Shown here piece after piece: positions 36,058 through 44,610 of a DNA stretch of 64,000 nucleotides; within the stretch, counting starts at the first letter, position 1, and each line of letters starts with the position of its first letter. Position numbers and translations under genes: made by a program. The stretch is from an uncultured Sphingomonadaceae bacterium (GTDB taxonomy: Bacteria; Pseudomonadota; Alphaproteobacteria; Sphingomonadales; Sphingomonadaceae): the NCBI GenBank assembly GCA_947493955.1, contig CANLSQ010000003.1:310001-374000 (forward strand). Direction: 5' to 3'. Below the pieces are notes generated by a model, which saw only the letters and a list, made by a program, of their open reading frames with translations, was not told the origin of the DNA and searched no databases.

Positions 36058-37233
36058 CTAGTCCACGGCACCGACTTCCCGCAGAGTTTTTATTTGTTCC
36101 GGACTCAAGCCGAGTTCCTCCAGAATCGCATCGCTATGCTGACCGATGGTCGAAAGATTGGCGGATGCAGATGGCCGCGCCCCGTCCATTTCAATCGGCA
36201 GCGATGGCAGCTTGGTTTGCTGGCCATTGGCTAGTGTGACGGGTTCGAGACCACCACTGGTATTGAGATGCGGATCGTCGAACATGTCCTCAGGGCGTGC
36301 GATTGGGGCGAAGGGCAAGCCGGTGCCTTCAAGCTTCGCGATCAACTCATCTCGGCCAAAGCCAGCGATCAATTCCCGAATTTGCGGCATGATCCGGTCG
36401 CGTGCGGCAACCCGGTTGTTATTCTCACGGATGCTTTCATCTGCCCACAGATCGTCAAGCGCAAACAGCTTGCAGAATTTCTCCCATAGGGCATCGGTGA
36501 CCACACCAATGAAAATCGGTTCGTCCTTGGTCTGGAAAACATCATAAATAGCCCAGGCGGAGATGCGAGCAGGCATGGGGTCGGCGGCTTTACCGGTCAC
36601 GGCCATTTGCGCCATATGCTGGCCGATCAGATATATGGTGGTTTCAAAGAGCGAGCTTTGGACCTTTTGCCCTTTGCCGGTGCGGTGCCTTTCCTCAACC
36701 GCTGCCAATATTGCAATCACGCCGAACATGCCGCCTGTAACATCGATCACGCTGGAACCAGCACGCAATGGCTGTCCGGGCGGACCAGTCATATAGGCAA
36801 GTCCCCCCATCATCTGGGCCACTTCATCGAGGGCCGTTCGGTTTTCATAGGGTCCGGGAAGGAATCCTTTTTCCGAGGCGTAGATCAACCGTTTGTTGGA
36901 CTGGGCGAGCTCTTCATAGCCAAGTCCCAAACGATCCATTGCACCGGGACGGTAGTTTTCAACCAATATATCTGCGCCTTCAACAAGCTGGCGCGCTATA
37001 CCAAGCCCTTCACGATCTTTCAGGTTAAGTGAGATACTCTGTTTATGGCGGTTATACATAGGGAAGTAGCCAGAACCGGAGCCTACCAGATTGCGAGTTC
37101 TATCGCCGCCAATCGGCTCGACGCGGATCACTTCCGCGCCCAACGAGGCCAGAATGGCGCCCACTGCAGGTCCCATGACCATATGGGTGAACTCGATAAC
37201 TTTCAGGCCCGCTAGAGGTGTTGGCGCGCTCAT
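36058..37233 (-). CDS. CaiB/BaiF-family CoA-transferase
   Basis: The 391-residue product begins MSAPTPLAGLKVIEFTHMVMGPAVGAIL. It has SLNLKDREGLGIARQLVEGADILVENYRPGAMDRLGLGYEEL and later GSSVIDVTGGMFGVIAILAAV, in which the Asp of VID is the catalytic residue of family III CoA-transferases. Its start overlaps the stop of the HMG-CoA-lyase-like gene by four bases. The gene pair probably activates a hydroxy acid to its CoA ester and cleaves it. It is a paralogue of the CaiB gene at 27193. Confidence 0.9.
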   Translation of the reverse strand: MSAPTPLAGLKVIEFTHMVMGPAVGAILASLGAEVIRVEPIGGDRTRNLVGSGSGYFPMYNRHKQSISLNLKDREGLGIARQLVEGADILVENYRPGAMDRLGLGYEELAQSNKRLIYASEKGFLPGPYENRTALDEVAQMMGGLAYMTGPPGQPLRAGSSVIDVTGGMFGVIAILAAVEERHRTGKGQKVQSSLFETTIYLIGQHMAQMAVTGKAADPMPARISAWAIYDVFQTKDEPIFIGVVTDALWEKFCKLFALDDLWADESIRENNNRVAARDRIMPQIRELIAGFGRDELIAKLEGTGLPFAPIARPEDMFDDPHLNTSGGLEPVTLANGQQTKLPSLPIEMDGARPSASANLSTIGQHSDAILEELGLSPEQIKTLREVGAVD

Positions 37234-38162
37234 GCTGCAGCCCTTTCAAATCCCAGAGGAAGGCCCGCATCCGGAGTAAAGCCATAAAGTGGCTCTTCGG
37301 GCAGGGACGCTGCAATAATTTCTCTTACTTTCAGCAGCTTATCCAGATTAATGCCGGTATCAATACCCATGGCCTCCAGCATGAAAACCAGGTCTTCCGT
37401 AACGATGTTGCCCGAGGCGCCCGGTGCGAAGGGGCAGCCGCCCAAGCCTCCTAGCGAAGCATCAAAGGTGGTAATACCTTCCTCTAATCCTGCCATGACA
37501 TTCGCCAAGCCAAGTCCGCGAGTATTGTGGAGATGCAGCGTATTGAGCTTGTCGCTGCCAATCACACCCTTGATCTGGCGTACCATCCGTGTGACCTGCG
37601 CCGGATTGGCATAGCCGGTTGTGTCCGACAGGCCGACCTCGGCCACGCCCGCCTCCATCGCGGCTTCTGCGAGGCGCGCTACCTTGTCTTCGCTGACTGG
37701 CCCCTCGATGGTGCAACCAAAGGCAGTAGAGAGACCTACTTCAAAATGGGGACGCTGTCCTTCGGGCTGCGCAGCGACCAGATCGGCAATCGCTTTGATT
37801 TCGGCGAGCATTGCTGGATGATCTTTGCGCACGTTCTTGATGCTATGGGTTTCGGACATGGAAAAGGGGATCGACATTTTGTCGACGCCTGCTGCTATGG
37901 CTCTCTCCGCGCCTTTCAGATTGGGTATGAGCGTGACAACATCCAGATTGGGCAGGGTCTTCGCATAGGTCACAATTTCTGCGGTATCCGCCATTTGCGG
38001 TAGAAGGGATGGTGGTACGAAGCTTCCTACTTCAATCTCACTGACACCCGCCTCGGCCTCCGCTTTGATCCAGGCCTTTTTGGCTTCGGTCGGCATCACG
38101 GCATCAATGCTTTGCAGGCCATCGCGTGGTCCCACTTCGCTGATGGTTACAGACTTTGTCAT
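37230..38162 (-). CDS. HMG-CoA lyase-like aldolase
   Basis: The ATG at 38162 overlaps the LeuD-like stop by four bases and is preferred over a longer in-frame start. The 310-residue product starts MTKSVTISEVGPRDGLQSIDAVMP, with AFGCTIEGPV, DTTGYANPAQV and LGGLGGCPFAPGASGNIVTED (mobile-loop Cys). Like its paralogue at 26209 it should cleave a tertiary 3-hydroxyacyl-CoA. The order LeuC, LeuD, lyase, CoA-transferase suggests isomerisation of a hydroxy acid, activation to CoA ester and cleavage. Confidence 0.88.
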   Translation of the reverse strand: MTKSVTISEVGPRDGLQSIDAVMPTEAKKAWIKAEAEAGVSEIEVGSFVPPSLLPQMADTAEIVTYAKTLPNLDVVTLIPNLKGAERAIAAGVDKMSIPFSMSETHSIKNVRKDHPAMLAEIKAIADLVAAQPEGQRPHFEVGLSTAFGCTIEGPVSEDKVARLAEAAMEAGVAEVGLSDTTGYANPAQVTRMVRQIKGVIGSDKLNTLHLHNTRGLGLANVMAGLEEGITTFDASLGGLGGCPFAPGASGNIVTEDLVFMLEAMGIDTGINLDKLLKVREIIAASLPEEPLYGFTPDAGLPLGFERAAA

Positions 38163-38776
38163 TGTTTGGCTCCTAGGTAAATCCATGGCCGCGTTGCGCG
38201 GTCGGCCGTTTGCCATGCGGCAATGTCTTCGGCCATTTTCAAACTGAGGTCGATAGCATCCAATCCCTCCAGCAACATCGCTTTGGCTTCCTGATCAATC
38301 GGGAAAGACCAGTTCTGGTCTTCGCCAATGGTGATTTTCTGTGTGGCCAAGTTGATGGTAACAGGACAGTTCGCTTCTTCGATGATGGCTATCGCATCAG
38401 CATCCAAAACGGCTGGCAAGATACCGTTACGAACGCAGTTACCGGCAAAAATCGGTGCGAAGCTCGGGGCAATTACGGCCCGGAAACCATATTCGGCCAA
38501 TGCCCAAACAGCATGCTCGCGGCTTGACCCGCAACCGAAATTCGCGCCGCCCAGGATGATCTGGCTATCGGCATAATCAGGATCATTGAGTACAAAACTT
38601 GGATCAGGATCGCGGCCACCGATCGCGGTATAGCGCCATCCGGCGAATAGCCCGTCAGCAAGTCCGGTCTTGCCGGTGCTTTTCATCTCGCGTGAGGGGA
38701 TGATCTGGTCGGTGTCGACATTATCGCGGATCAACGGCATGGGCCGGGAGGTTAGGATGGAAAATGGTTCAGCCAT
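38159..38776 (-). CDS. LeuD-like small subunit of an aconitase-family dehydratase
   Basis: The ATG at 38776 overlaps the large-subunit stop by one base. The 205-residue product has MPLIRDNVDTDQIIPSREMK (substrate-binding D-x-D-T-D-Q-I-I-P) and NFGCGSSREHAVWAL, the signature of small subunits of isopropylmalate isomerase and related hydro-lyases. Sited inside a catabolic operon with no other leucine genes, it is probably not the leucine enzyme; 2,3-dimethylmalate, citramalate or related diacids are possible substrates by family knowledge. Confidence 0.85.
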   Translation of the reverse strand: MAEPFSILTSRPMPLIRDNVDTDQIIPSREMKSTGKTGLADGLFAGWRYTAIGGRDPDPSFVLNDPDYADSQIILGGANFGCGSSREHAVWALAEYGFRAVIAPSFAPIFAGNCVRNGILPAVLDADAIAIIEEANCPVTINLATQKITIGEDQNWSFPIDQEAKAMLLEGLDAIDLSLKMAEDIAAWQTADRATRPWIYLGAKQ

Positions 38777-40155
38777 CACAGCAGCTCCCGGACATCAGCA
38801 ATGGCACCTGCCAGCGCACTGGCGACAACCGTTTCGGGACTGGCAATATGGGTTTTGACGCCAGGTCCCTGACGGCTTTCAAAATTACGGTTGGTGGTAG
38901 AGATAACCCGTGCACCTGATCGAAAACTCTCACCTCCTGCATAGAAGCACATCGAACAGCCACTTTCCCGCCATTCAAACCCGGCTTCGCGAAAAATTGC
39001 ATCAATCCCTTCTGATTCAGCTTCGCGTTTGACGCGGGAGGAGCCGGGGACACAAATGGCTTGGACATGGTCAGCAATTCTCTTGCCCTTCAGTAGGGCG
39101 CTGGCTCGGCGCAGGTCGGACAAACGGCTATTAGTACAGCTGCCGATGAAAGCGGCATCTATTGGCGTGCCTTTAAGGCTCTGTCCTTTTTGTAACGCCA
39201 TATATTCGAGCGGGCGCTCGTCCGCATTTTCGGGTACGGTACCGCCAATACCAACACTATGTTCCGGACTGGTACCCCAACTGACCGTTGGTGTAATCGC
39301 GCTGGCATCTATTTTAATTTCTGCATCAAAAGTAGCGTCCACATCGCTGATCAGCTTTTTCCAGCTTTCAACGGCTTGGTCCCATTCAGCTCCTTTTGGC
39401 ACATAGCGACGACCCGTCAGATATTTGAAAGTCTTCCGATCAGGAGCGATGAACCCAGACATGGCGGAAAATTCCGTCGCCATGTTGCAGAGGGTCATCC
39501 GCCCTTCCATGTCGAGCGCGCGAACCGCGTCTCCGGCAAACTCCACTGCGTGTCCTTTGCCACCGGCCGCGCCATGGCTAGCGATCAATGTCATGATCAT
39601 GTCCTTGGGCGTGACGCTTTTTGATAACGACCCGGAAAAACAGACCCGCATGGATTTTGGCTTGTTCAACCGCAATGTTCCCGTCGCCATCGCATGTTCC
39701 GCTTCCGACGATCCGATACCCCAGGCTAACGCGCCAAATGCGCCCTGTGTGCAGGTATGACTGTCGGGTGCCACCAAGGTACATCCCGGTAGCACGATAC
39801 CCAGTTCCGGCGATATCACATGGACAATCCCCTGATCGGGATCGTTGACATCAAACAGGGTTATGCCAGCGGCTTTGGCAGCAGCTCTAGTTTCGGTGAT
39901 GAAAGCCTGCCCGCCAGGCATAAGGGTTTGGTCTGTCCGGCCCCGTCGGGTGTCCACAATATGGTCTGTGACGGCAAAGACGCGTGCCGGATCGACCACG
40001 GTGCGTCCGGCCTCAGCCAATGAATTGAGCGCTGACGCACCGGTGCGCTCGTGCAGAAAGACACGGTCGATCGCCACAAGTGCGCCATTGCCGGGCAAGG
40101 CGGCGACCACATGGCTATCCCACAACTTGTCAAAGAGCGTCGATGGTTCAGGCAG
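38776..40155 (-). CDS. LeuC-like large subunit of an aconitase-family dehydratase
   Basis: The 459-residue product carries the [4Fe-4S] Cys residues in IGSCTNSRLSDL and ESGCSMCFYAG, and PDSHTCTQGAFGALAWG. An annotated start at a TTG (40125) would begin inside the conserved N-terminus (LWDSHVVAALPG). Ten codons upstream a CTG at 40155 gives P-E-P-S-T-L-F-D-K-L-W, matching the family's usual L-(Y/F)-D-K-L-W start, and it overlaps the previous stop by eight bases. I prefer that CTG start. The protein should act with the LeuD-like subunit. Confidence 0.82.
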   Translation of the reverse strand: MPEPSTLFDKLWDSHVVAALPGNGALVAIDRVFLHERTGASALNSLAEAGRTVVDPARVFAVTDHIVDTRRGRTDQTLMPGGQAFITETRAAAKAAGITLFDVNDPDQGIVHVISPELGIVLPGCTLVAPDSHTCTQGAFGALAWGIGSSEAEHAMATGTLRLNKPKSMRVCFSGSLSKSVTPKDMIMTLIASHGAAGGKGHAVEFAGDAVRALDMEGRMTLCNMATEFSAMSGFIAPDRKTFKYLTGRRYVPKGAEWDQAVESWKKLISDVDATFDAEIKIDASAITPTVSWGTSPEHSVGIGGTVPENADERPLEYMALQKGQSLKGTPIDAAFIGSCTNSRLSDLRRASALLKGKRIADHVQAICVPGSSRVKREAESEGIDAIFREAGFEWRESGCSMCFYAGGESFRSGARVISTTNRNFESRQGPGVKTHIASPETVVASALAGAIADVRELL

Positions 40156-40648
40156 AAACAGCCCCCATTTCTATATCAACACTACGCCAATCCTTGGTCA
40201 CAAAAGTCTCCTGTATTGCGGTTCGCGTTTCCAGCAATCCGTTTCTTATCCAGTGCCACGTCCGGCAACGATTTTGGCCATCGTCGGAAATCTGGATCTG
40301 TTCATAAAGATAAAGTGATGGATCACCTTGCCGCTGCCAATATAACATCACGGTGCGGTTATATTCGTCCAGCGGTACTTCGGCGGCCCAACCCTTGATC
40401 AGCTCATTGTCCCACCAGACGCGTTTGTCGCGATATTCGGCCGGAAACTCGCGTATCTCGGTCTTCCCATCAGCCCATGTATAGTGGTTGGTCTGATGAT
40501 AAGGCACATCGCCTTGGTCCGGGAATCGGCACAGCAGGCGGGATGCATGCTCATCAATTTTCTCATTCTGCGCGTTGAAATAGGTGTAGGTGCCGTCCCA
40601 AACGCCTTCATGGCGGGCCAAAAGCGGCATGTCTTCTCTGATTCCCAT
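40148..40648 (-). CDS. DUF3598-like protein, paralogue of 59464-59934
   Basis: The 166-residue product starts MGIREDMPLLARHEGVWDGTY and has WADGKTEIREFPAEYRDKRVWWD and RTWHWIRNGLLETRTAI. A sister protein at 59464-59934 shares the order: HEGVWTGIY, a W-x-D-G element, LWWD and RTWHWF. Both are of DUF3598 type (lipocalin-like fold; function unknown). The start overlaps the alpha/beta-hydrolase stop by one base, and the LeuC-like gene overlaps the end. It is the second gene of the operon at the 42038 operator. Confidence 0.7.
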   Translation of the reverse strand: MGIREDMPLLARHEGVWDGTYTYFNAQNEKIDEHASRLLCRFPDQGDVPYHQTNHYTWADGKTEIREFPAEYRDKRVWWDNELIKGWAAEVPLDEYNRTVMLYWQRQGDPSLYLYEQIQISDDGQNRCRTWHWIRNGLLETRTAIQETFVTKDWRSVDIEMGAVSA

Positions 40649-42027
40649 TAATCTTCCTTTTGTCTTGATTGGAGAGCGATATGATATTGCCTAGCGCTAT
40701 GTCCGTTCATCAGCGCGAGATGATCGGTGGCCAGATTCTCTGGCTCGAGATGCTTTTCGTCGAAAGTAAGGGCGTGATCTGCATCGACCATGTACCAAGG
40801 CGCAAACATATGACGGGCGCGAACAATCTGCCAAGCCATATTGAGATAATTACCAAAACGGTCGGGCGACAAATCCGGATAGAGTCGATCCGGTTCACCA
40901 TTGGGCAGGGAAGGATATAGGATTGTTTTAGTGTCGAGCGCATCAGCAATCGCATTTATAACGCCCTGCCACGCAGCCCAGCTGACAGGGACTGCGGCGG
41001 CCCAATTGTCCGATAGGCCATGGCCTGGTAGATCAATGGCGATCTGACCCGCGGGTTGATTGCCGGTCGCGGCATAGGAGGGGGCATGAAGAGCAAGTCT
41101 GTCCGCGCCCCGATCGCCTCGCCAGTGGATTAGGCCGTGAAAATTATCTGTTTGAATTTCCACAAAACCTTCATCACCGGCATCAGGGAAGTTGTCGATT
41201 GTCACCGTATCTGTAGCCAGCAAATGGGACAGGCTGACCGCCTGATGTTCCTCTGGCGTCGTCACTTTTTGTGCTGCCCAACTGGCGGGCATATCACCCA
41301 ACCGGTCGATATGCTCTTGCAGCGGATCGCCATCATAAGCGCTGATCAGGCAGGGTGGGACGTCTGCGTCAATGGCTGGAATATCACGAGGCGCGCGCAG
41401 CACCGCGCCATAGCCTGCCTGATAGGCATTACCGGCGTCGAGCATCTCACGAACAATCGCATCGACTCGTGCAGGGTCATCATTGGCAACAGAAAGCCGG
41501 TGGGCGTCATTGGTTGCAAACCAAGGAAAGAACCAGCTTTGCTCCAAAATTCGGTTCCATAACCATGTCAGATGCTCGCCATAACCGGAGGGGTGAAACT
41601 CGGGCAAATAGCGATCGCTGAAAAGCGCCATTTCTCCGGGCGTCCAAATTGCATAGCCGCCGACCGCGAGGGTTGTGATTCGACTCGGATGGCGCTTGAC
41701 CGCCGTCACCAAAATGATTCCACCGGAGTGGAAACCGTAAGCCGCGCATTTTTTTATGCCCAGCGCGTCAAGAAAATCGACAGCCGCATCTGCATATTCG
41801 GCAATTTCTGGATCACCTGGCAGTGGATCAGACTGCCCAAAACCCGGCGTATCTGGCGCGATGCACGTGAAATGCTCCGACCATTTTTCCATCAATGCTT
41901 CATATTCTTTGGAGCTGCGCGGGCTTTGATGCACCATCAGCAACGGCGGACCTTTGCCCGCCTTGCGGTAATGGACGCGGCGTCTGTTGCTGCCGGTTGA
42001 AACATCGATAAAGTGTCGTGTGATCAT
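40648..42027 (-). CDS. Large alpha/beta-hydrolase with an extra C-terminal half
   Basis: The ATG at 42027 is chosen because the operator at 42038-42053 lies just upstream and an earlier in-frame start would lie inside it. The 459-residue product has HQSPRSSKEYEAL, PDTPGFGQSD and GFHSGG with nucleophile Ser101, a G-x-S-x-G-like elbow. The second half has another alpha/beta-hydrolase-like strand ALHAPSYAATGNQPAGQIAIDLPGHGLSDNW, with no nucleophile elbow recognised. Ordinary family members are about 280 residues, so this looks like a tandem or extended form. It is the first gene of an eight-gene leftward operon. Confidence 0.8.
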   Translation of the reverse strand: MITRHFIDVSTGSNRRRVHYRKAGKGPPLLMVHQSPRSSKEYEALMEKWSEHFTCIAPDTPGFGQSDPLPGDPEIAEYADAAVDFLDALGIKKCAAYGFHSGGIILVTAVKRHPSRITTLAVGGYAIWTPGEMALFSDRYLPEFHPSGYGEHLTWLWNRILEQSWFFPWFATNDAHRLSVANDDPARVDAIVREMLDAGNAYQAGYGAVLRAPRDIPAIDADVPPCLISAYDGDPLQEHIDRLGDMPASWAAQKVTTPEEHQAVSLSHLLATDTVTIDNFPDAGDEGFVEIQTDNFHGLIHWRGDRGADRLALHAPSYAATGNQPAGQIAIDLPGHGLSDNWAAAVPVSWAAWQGVINAIADALDTKTILYPSLPNGEPDRLYPDLSPDRFGNYLNMAWQIVRARHMFAPWYMVDADHALTFDEKHLEPENLATDHLALMNGHSARQYHIALQSRQKED

Positions 42028-42037
42028 AAGAACCTTT

Positions 42038-42065
42038 ATTTGTCCGGACAAATTTGTCTCGACAA
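42038..42065. promoter_or_regulatory. CCGG-palindrome operator, divergent promoter (two adjacent sites)
   Basis: A perfect 16-base palindrome ATTTGTCCGGACAAAT (42038-42053) is followed by a second, less perfect one, TTGTCTCGACAA (42054-42065), their centres 14 bases apart. It stands between the divergent operons starting at 42027 and 42117. The pairing of sites suggests cooperative binding of a dimeric regulator. Confidence 0.8.
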
Positions 42066-42116
42066 GTCTTTTTTGCAGATTATTGTCTTTTTATCGAATC
42101 CGGAGAGAAAAACCCA

Positions 42117-42797
42117 ATGACATTAATTGGCACGAAAATGGTCCAGGATGGCCGTACTGCGCGCGAGATTTTTGAAGAAGTGATCGGCAATCCCGCTCGA
42201 AAGAAATTTGGCTTTGGTGAAAAACTTGCCATCGTCAATGTCGATGTGCAGCAGGCCTATACACGAACAGACATGTTCAAGACTGCCTACGAAACTGATC
42301 CGAAGCAGATCGACTATGTTAATCAGATTTCGGCTCTCGCACGGGCCAAAGACATGCCGGTCATCTGGAGCCGGGTGGCTTACAAGGGTGACGCCGGGGA
42401 TGCCGGAGTCTGGGGCACACGAACAGATACCGAAGATTCGCTGCAGAATATCAAATATGACAGCGAGCGCCATTTGCTGGATCCGCGCTGTGATGTGAAT
42501 GCCGACGATCTGCAATATACCAAACGTATGCCGAGCGCGTTTTTCGAAACGCCGCTGGCGAGCTATCTGACATGGCACAAAGTCGATACGGTGGTGGTGA
42601 CCGGCGGCTCTACATCTGGTTGCGTGCGTGCCACGGCGGTAGACGCCCTAAGTCATGGATATCGTACAATCGTGCCGATCGAAACCTGTGCCGATAAACA
42701 TGAAAGCTATCATTTTGCCAACCTGACTGACTTGCAGCTGAAATATGCAGATGTCGAACCGGTACAGGCCGTGATTGACTGGCTGGAGGCGCGCTAG
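42117..42797 (+). CDS. Isochorismatase-family cysteine hydrolase
   Basis: The ATG at 42117 follows CGGAGAG. The 226-residue product has the family triad: Asp43 in VNVDVQQAYT, Lys136 in QYTKRMPSAFF, and the nucleophile Cys169 in GGSTSGCVRATAVDALSHGY. The S-G-C-V-R-A-T motif is that of N-carbamoylsarcosine-amidohydrolase-like and nicotinamidase-like enzymes. It probably hydrolyses an amide or carbamoyl group. It starts a seven-gene operon in which every stop overlaps the next start. Confidence 0.85.
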   Translation: MTLIGTKMVQDGRTAREIFEEVIGNPARKKFGFGEKLAIVNVDVQQAYTRTDMFKTAYETDPKQIDYVNQISALARAKDMPVIWSRVAYKGDAGDAGVWGTRTDTEDSLQNIKYDSERHLLDPRCDVNADDLQYTKRMPSAFFETPLASYLTWHKVDTVVVTGGSTSGCVRATAVDALSHGYRTIVPIETCADKHESYHFANLTDLQLKYADVEPVQAVIDWLEAR

Positions 42798-43690
42798 TGT
42801 CTGAAGCACAAAAATCCGATCCGGGATTATATGATTATCTGCCTTATCGCAGTCGTCCGAAAATCGAATGGCCGGAGGACAAAACCTGCGCGGTCTGGAT
42901 AGCGCCCAATCTGGAGTTTTATGAACTGGACCCGGCGGTCAATCCTCATCGTAAAAGCTGGGCAAAGCCGCATCCCGATGTGGTGGGTTATAGCCATCGC
43001 GATCATGCCAATCGCGTTTCGCACTGGCGGATGGCGGAGATGATGACAAAACATGGCTTTCCGGGATCGGTGAGCTTGTCGGTAGCGCTGTGCGACCATA
43101 TTCCCGAAGTGGTGGAGGATGCCAACCAGCGCGGCTGGGAGTTTTTCAGCCACGGGATTTACAACACGCGCTACTCCTATGGAATGGACGAGGCGCAGGA
43201 ACGTGCGATTATCGAGGATTCGATCGCGACTGTGGAGCGTGCGACGGGCCAAAGGATCAGAGGTTGGTTGGCTCCCGCGCTGACCCATACACCGCGCACG
43301 CTAGATCTGCTGGCTGAATATGGCATGGATTATACCTGCGATCTTTATCACGATGATCAGCCTACGGACGTGAAGGTAAAGTCCGGGCAGCTAACAGCAA
43401 TACCTTATAGCCTTGAGGTCAATGATCACTACGGCTTTTTCATCTATAACATGTCGCCGCGAGAATATGCAGATACACTGATCCGGCAATATGACCGGCT
43501 GGCGGAAGAAGGCGCGCAATCGGCGACTGTGATGTGCATTCCGCTACACAGTTATCTGATTGGCCAGCCTCACCGGATCGGTCCTTTTGAGGAAGTGCTC
43601 GAACATATTGCCGCTGATGGCCGGGCATGGATCACCAGGGCCGGCGACATTGTGGATGCCTTCCGAAAACAGACCGGAGGCGCATCATGA
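42797..43690 (+). CDS. Polysaccharide-deacetylase-family (PuuE-like) hydrolase
   Basis: A GTG start overlaps the preceding stop. The 297-residue product shows VALCDHIPEVVEDANQRGWEFFSHG, and IRGWLAPALTHTPRTLDLLAEYGMDYTCDLYHDDQPTDV, which resemble the metal-site and substrate regions of the PuuE/NodB-type allantoinase subgroup rather than chitin or peptidoglycan deacetylases. The metal residues were judged by eye only. The next gene is a paralogue. PuuE members hydrolyse cyclic amides such as allantoin. Confidence 0.8.
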   Translation: MSEAQKSDPGLYDYLPYRSRPKIEWPEDKTCAVWIAPNLEFYELDPAVNPHRKSWAKPHPDVVGYSHRDHANRVSHWRMAEMMTKHGFPGSVSLSVALCDHIPEVVEDANQRGWEFFSHGIYNTRYSYGMDEAQERAIIEDSIATVERATGQRIRGWLAPALTHTPRTLDLLAEYGMDYTCDLYHDDQPTDVKVKSGQLTAIPYSLEVNDHYGFFIYNMSPREYADTLIRQYDRLAEEGAQSATVMCIPLHSYLIGQPHRIGPFEEVLEHIAADGRAWITRAGDIVDAFRKQTGGAS

Positions 43691-44610
43691 GCCTTGATCC
43701 GAGTTATTTGGAATATCCGAAGCGTGGTCGCGGTATGGACCACGACTATTATCGCTATGGCAGCTTGTTTGATCGCAAACCGGTGCAATGGCCCGATGAC
43801 AAAAAACTCCTTATCTGGCCGGTAATCAGCCTCGAATATTTTCCGATGGTGCCGAAGGATAACCCTTTTCGTGCGCCAGGCCATATGCAGACCGCTTACC
43901 CAGATTATCGCCACTACACGGCGCGTGAATATGGCACCCGGATCGGGATTTACCGGTTGCTTGGCGCGTTTGAAAAGGTGGGAATAAAAGTCTCAGTAGC
44001 GACTAACGGCGTAGTAGCCGAACGCTATCCGCAGTTGATCGAGGATATCATCTCCGGAGGTCATGAGATCATCGCGCATAGCACGGACATGAACGGTACA
44101 ATTGCGAGCGGTATGGATGAAGCGGATGAGAAAGCGCTGATCGACGGGGCGCTGTCAACGCTGGAAAAAGCAACCGGAAAGCGGCCGCGCGGATGGCTGT
44201 CGATAGCGCGTTCGCAGAGCTTCAATACCGCAAAGCTCCTCGTAGAAGCAGGCGTTGAATATATGTGTGACTGGGCCAATGACGAATTGCCTTATAAGTT
44301 TCAGACAGACGCGGGGCCGATTACCAATATCCCGCTAAATCATGAACTTTCGGATCGCCAGATTATCAATGTCCAGCAGCAATCGATCGACAGTTATGCC
44401 CAGCAGATGACCGACGCGGCCGACTGGTTGCTGGCGGAGGCCGGGCAATATGGTGGTCGGATGTTGCCGATGCATTTGACGCCCTATATTACAGGACTAC
44501 CCTATCGGATCAGCAGTTTTGAGCAGCTGATTGCTGGCTTTGCGGAGCGTGATGATATCGGGTTTGCAAGAGGAGAGACGATACTCGACAGCTGGAAGGC
44601 AAAGCAATGA
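43687..44610 (+). CDS. Polysaccharide-deacetylase-family (PuuE-like) hydrolase, paralogue
   Basis: The ATG at 43687 overlaps the preceding TGA. The 307-residue product begins MSLDPSYLEYPKRGRGMDHDYYRYG and has VATNGVVAERYPQLIEDIISGGHEIIAHS, the H-S metal-site region, and PRGWLSIARSQSFNTAKLLVEAGVEYMCDWANDELPY. It resembles the preceding protein, so the two may form a heterodimer or act in sequence on a cyclic amide. The aldehyde dehydrogenase gene starts inside its stop. Confidence 0.82.
   Translation: MSLDPSYLEYPKRGRGMDHDYYRYGSLFDRKPVQWPDDKKLLIWPVISLEYFPMVPKDNPFRAPGHMQTAYPDYRHYTAREYGTRIGIYRLLGAFEKVGIKVSVATNGVVAERYPQLIEDIISGGHEIIAHSTDMNGTIASGMDEADEKALIDGALSTLEKATGKRPRGWLSIARSQSFNTAKLLVEAGVEYMCDWANDELPYKFQTDAGPITNIPLNHELSDRQIINVQQQSIDSYAQQMTDAADWLLAEAGQYGGRMLPMHLTPYITGLPYRISSFEQLIAGFAERDDIGFARGETILDSWKAKQ

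Noticed and set aside
38159-40155. LeuC/LeuD pair as leucine biosynthesis genes
   Set aside because: No leuA or leuB nearby, embedded in a catabolic operon with a lyase and CoA-transferase; treated as a catabolic isomerase.
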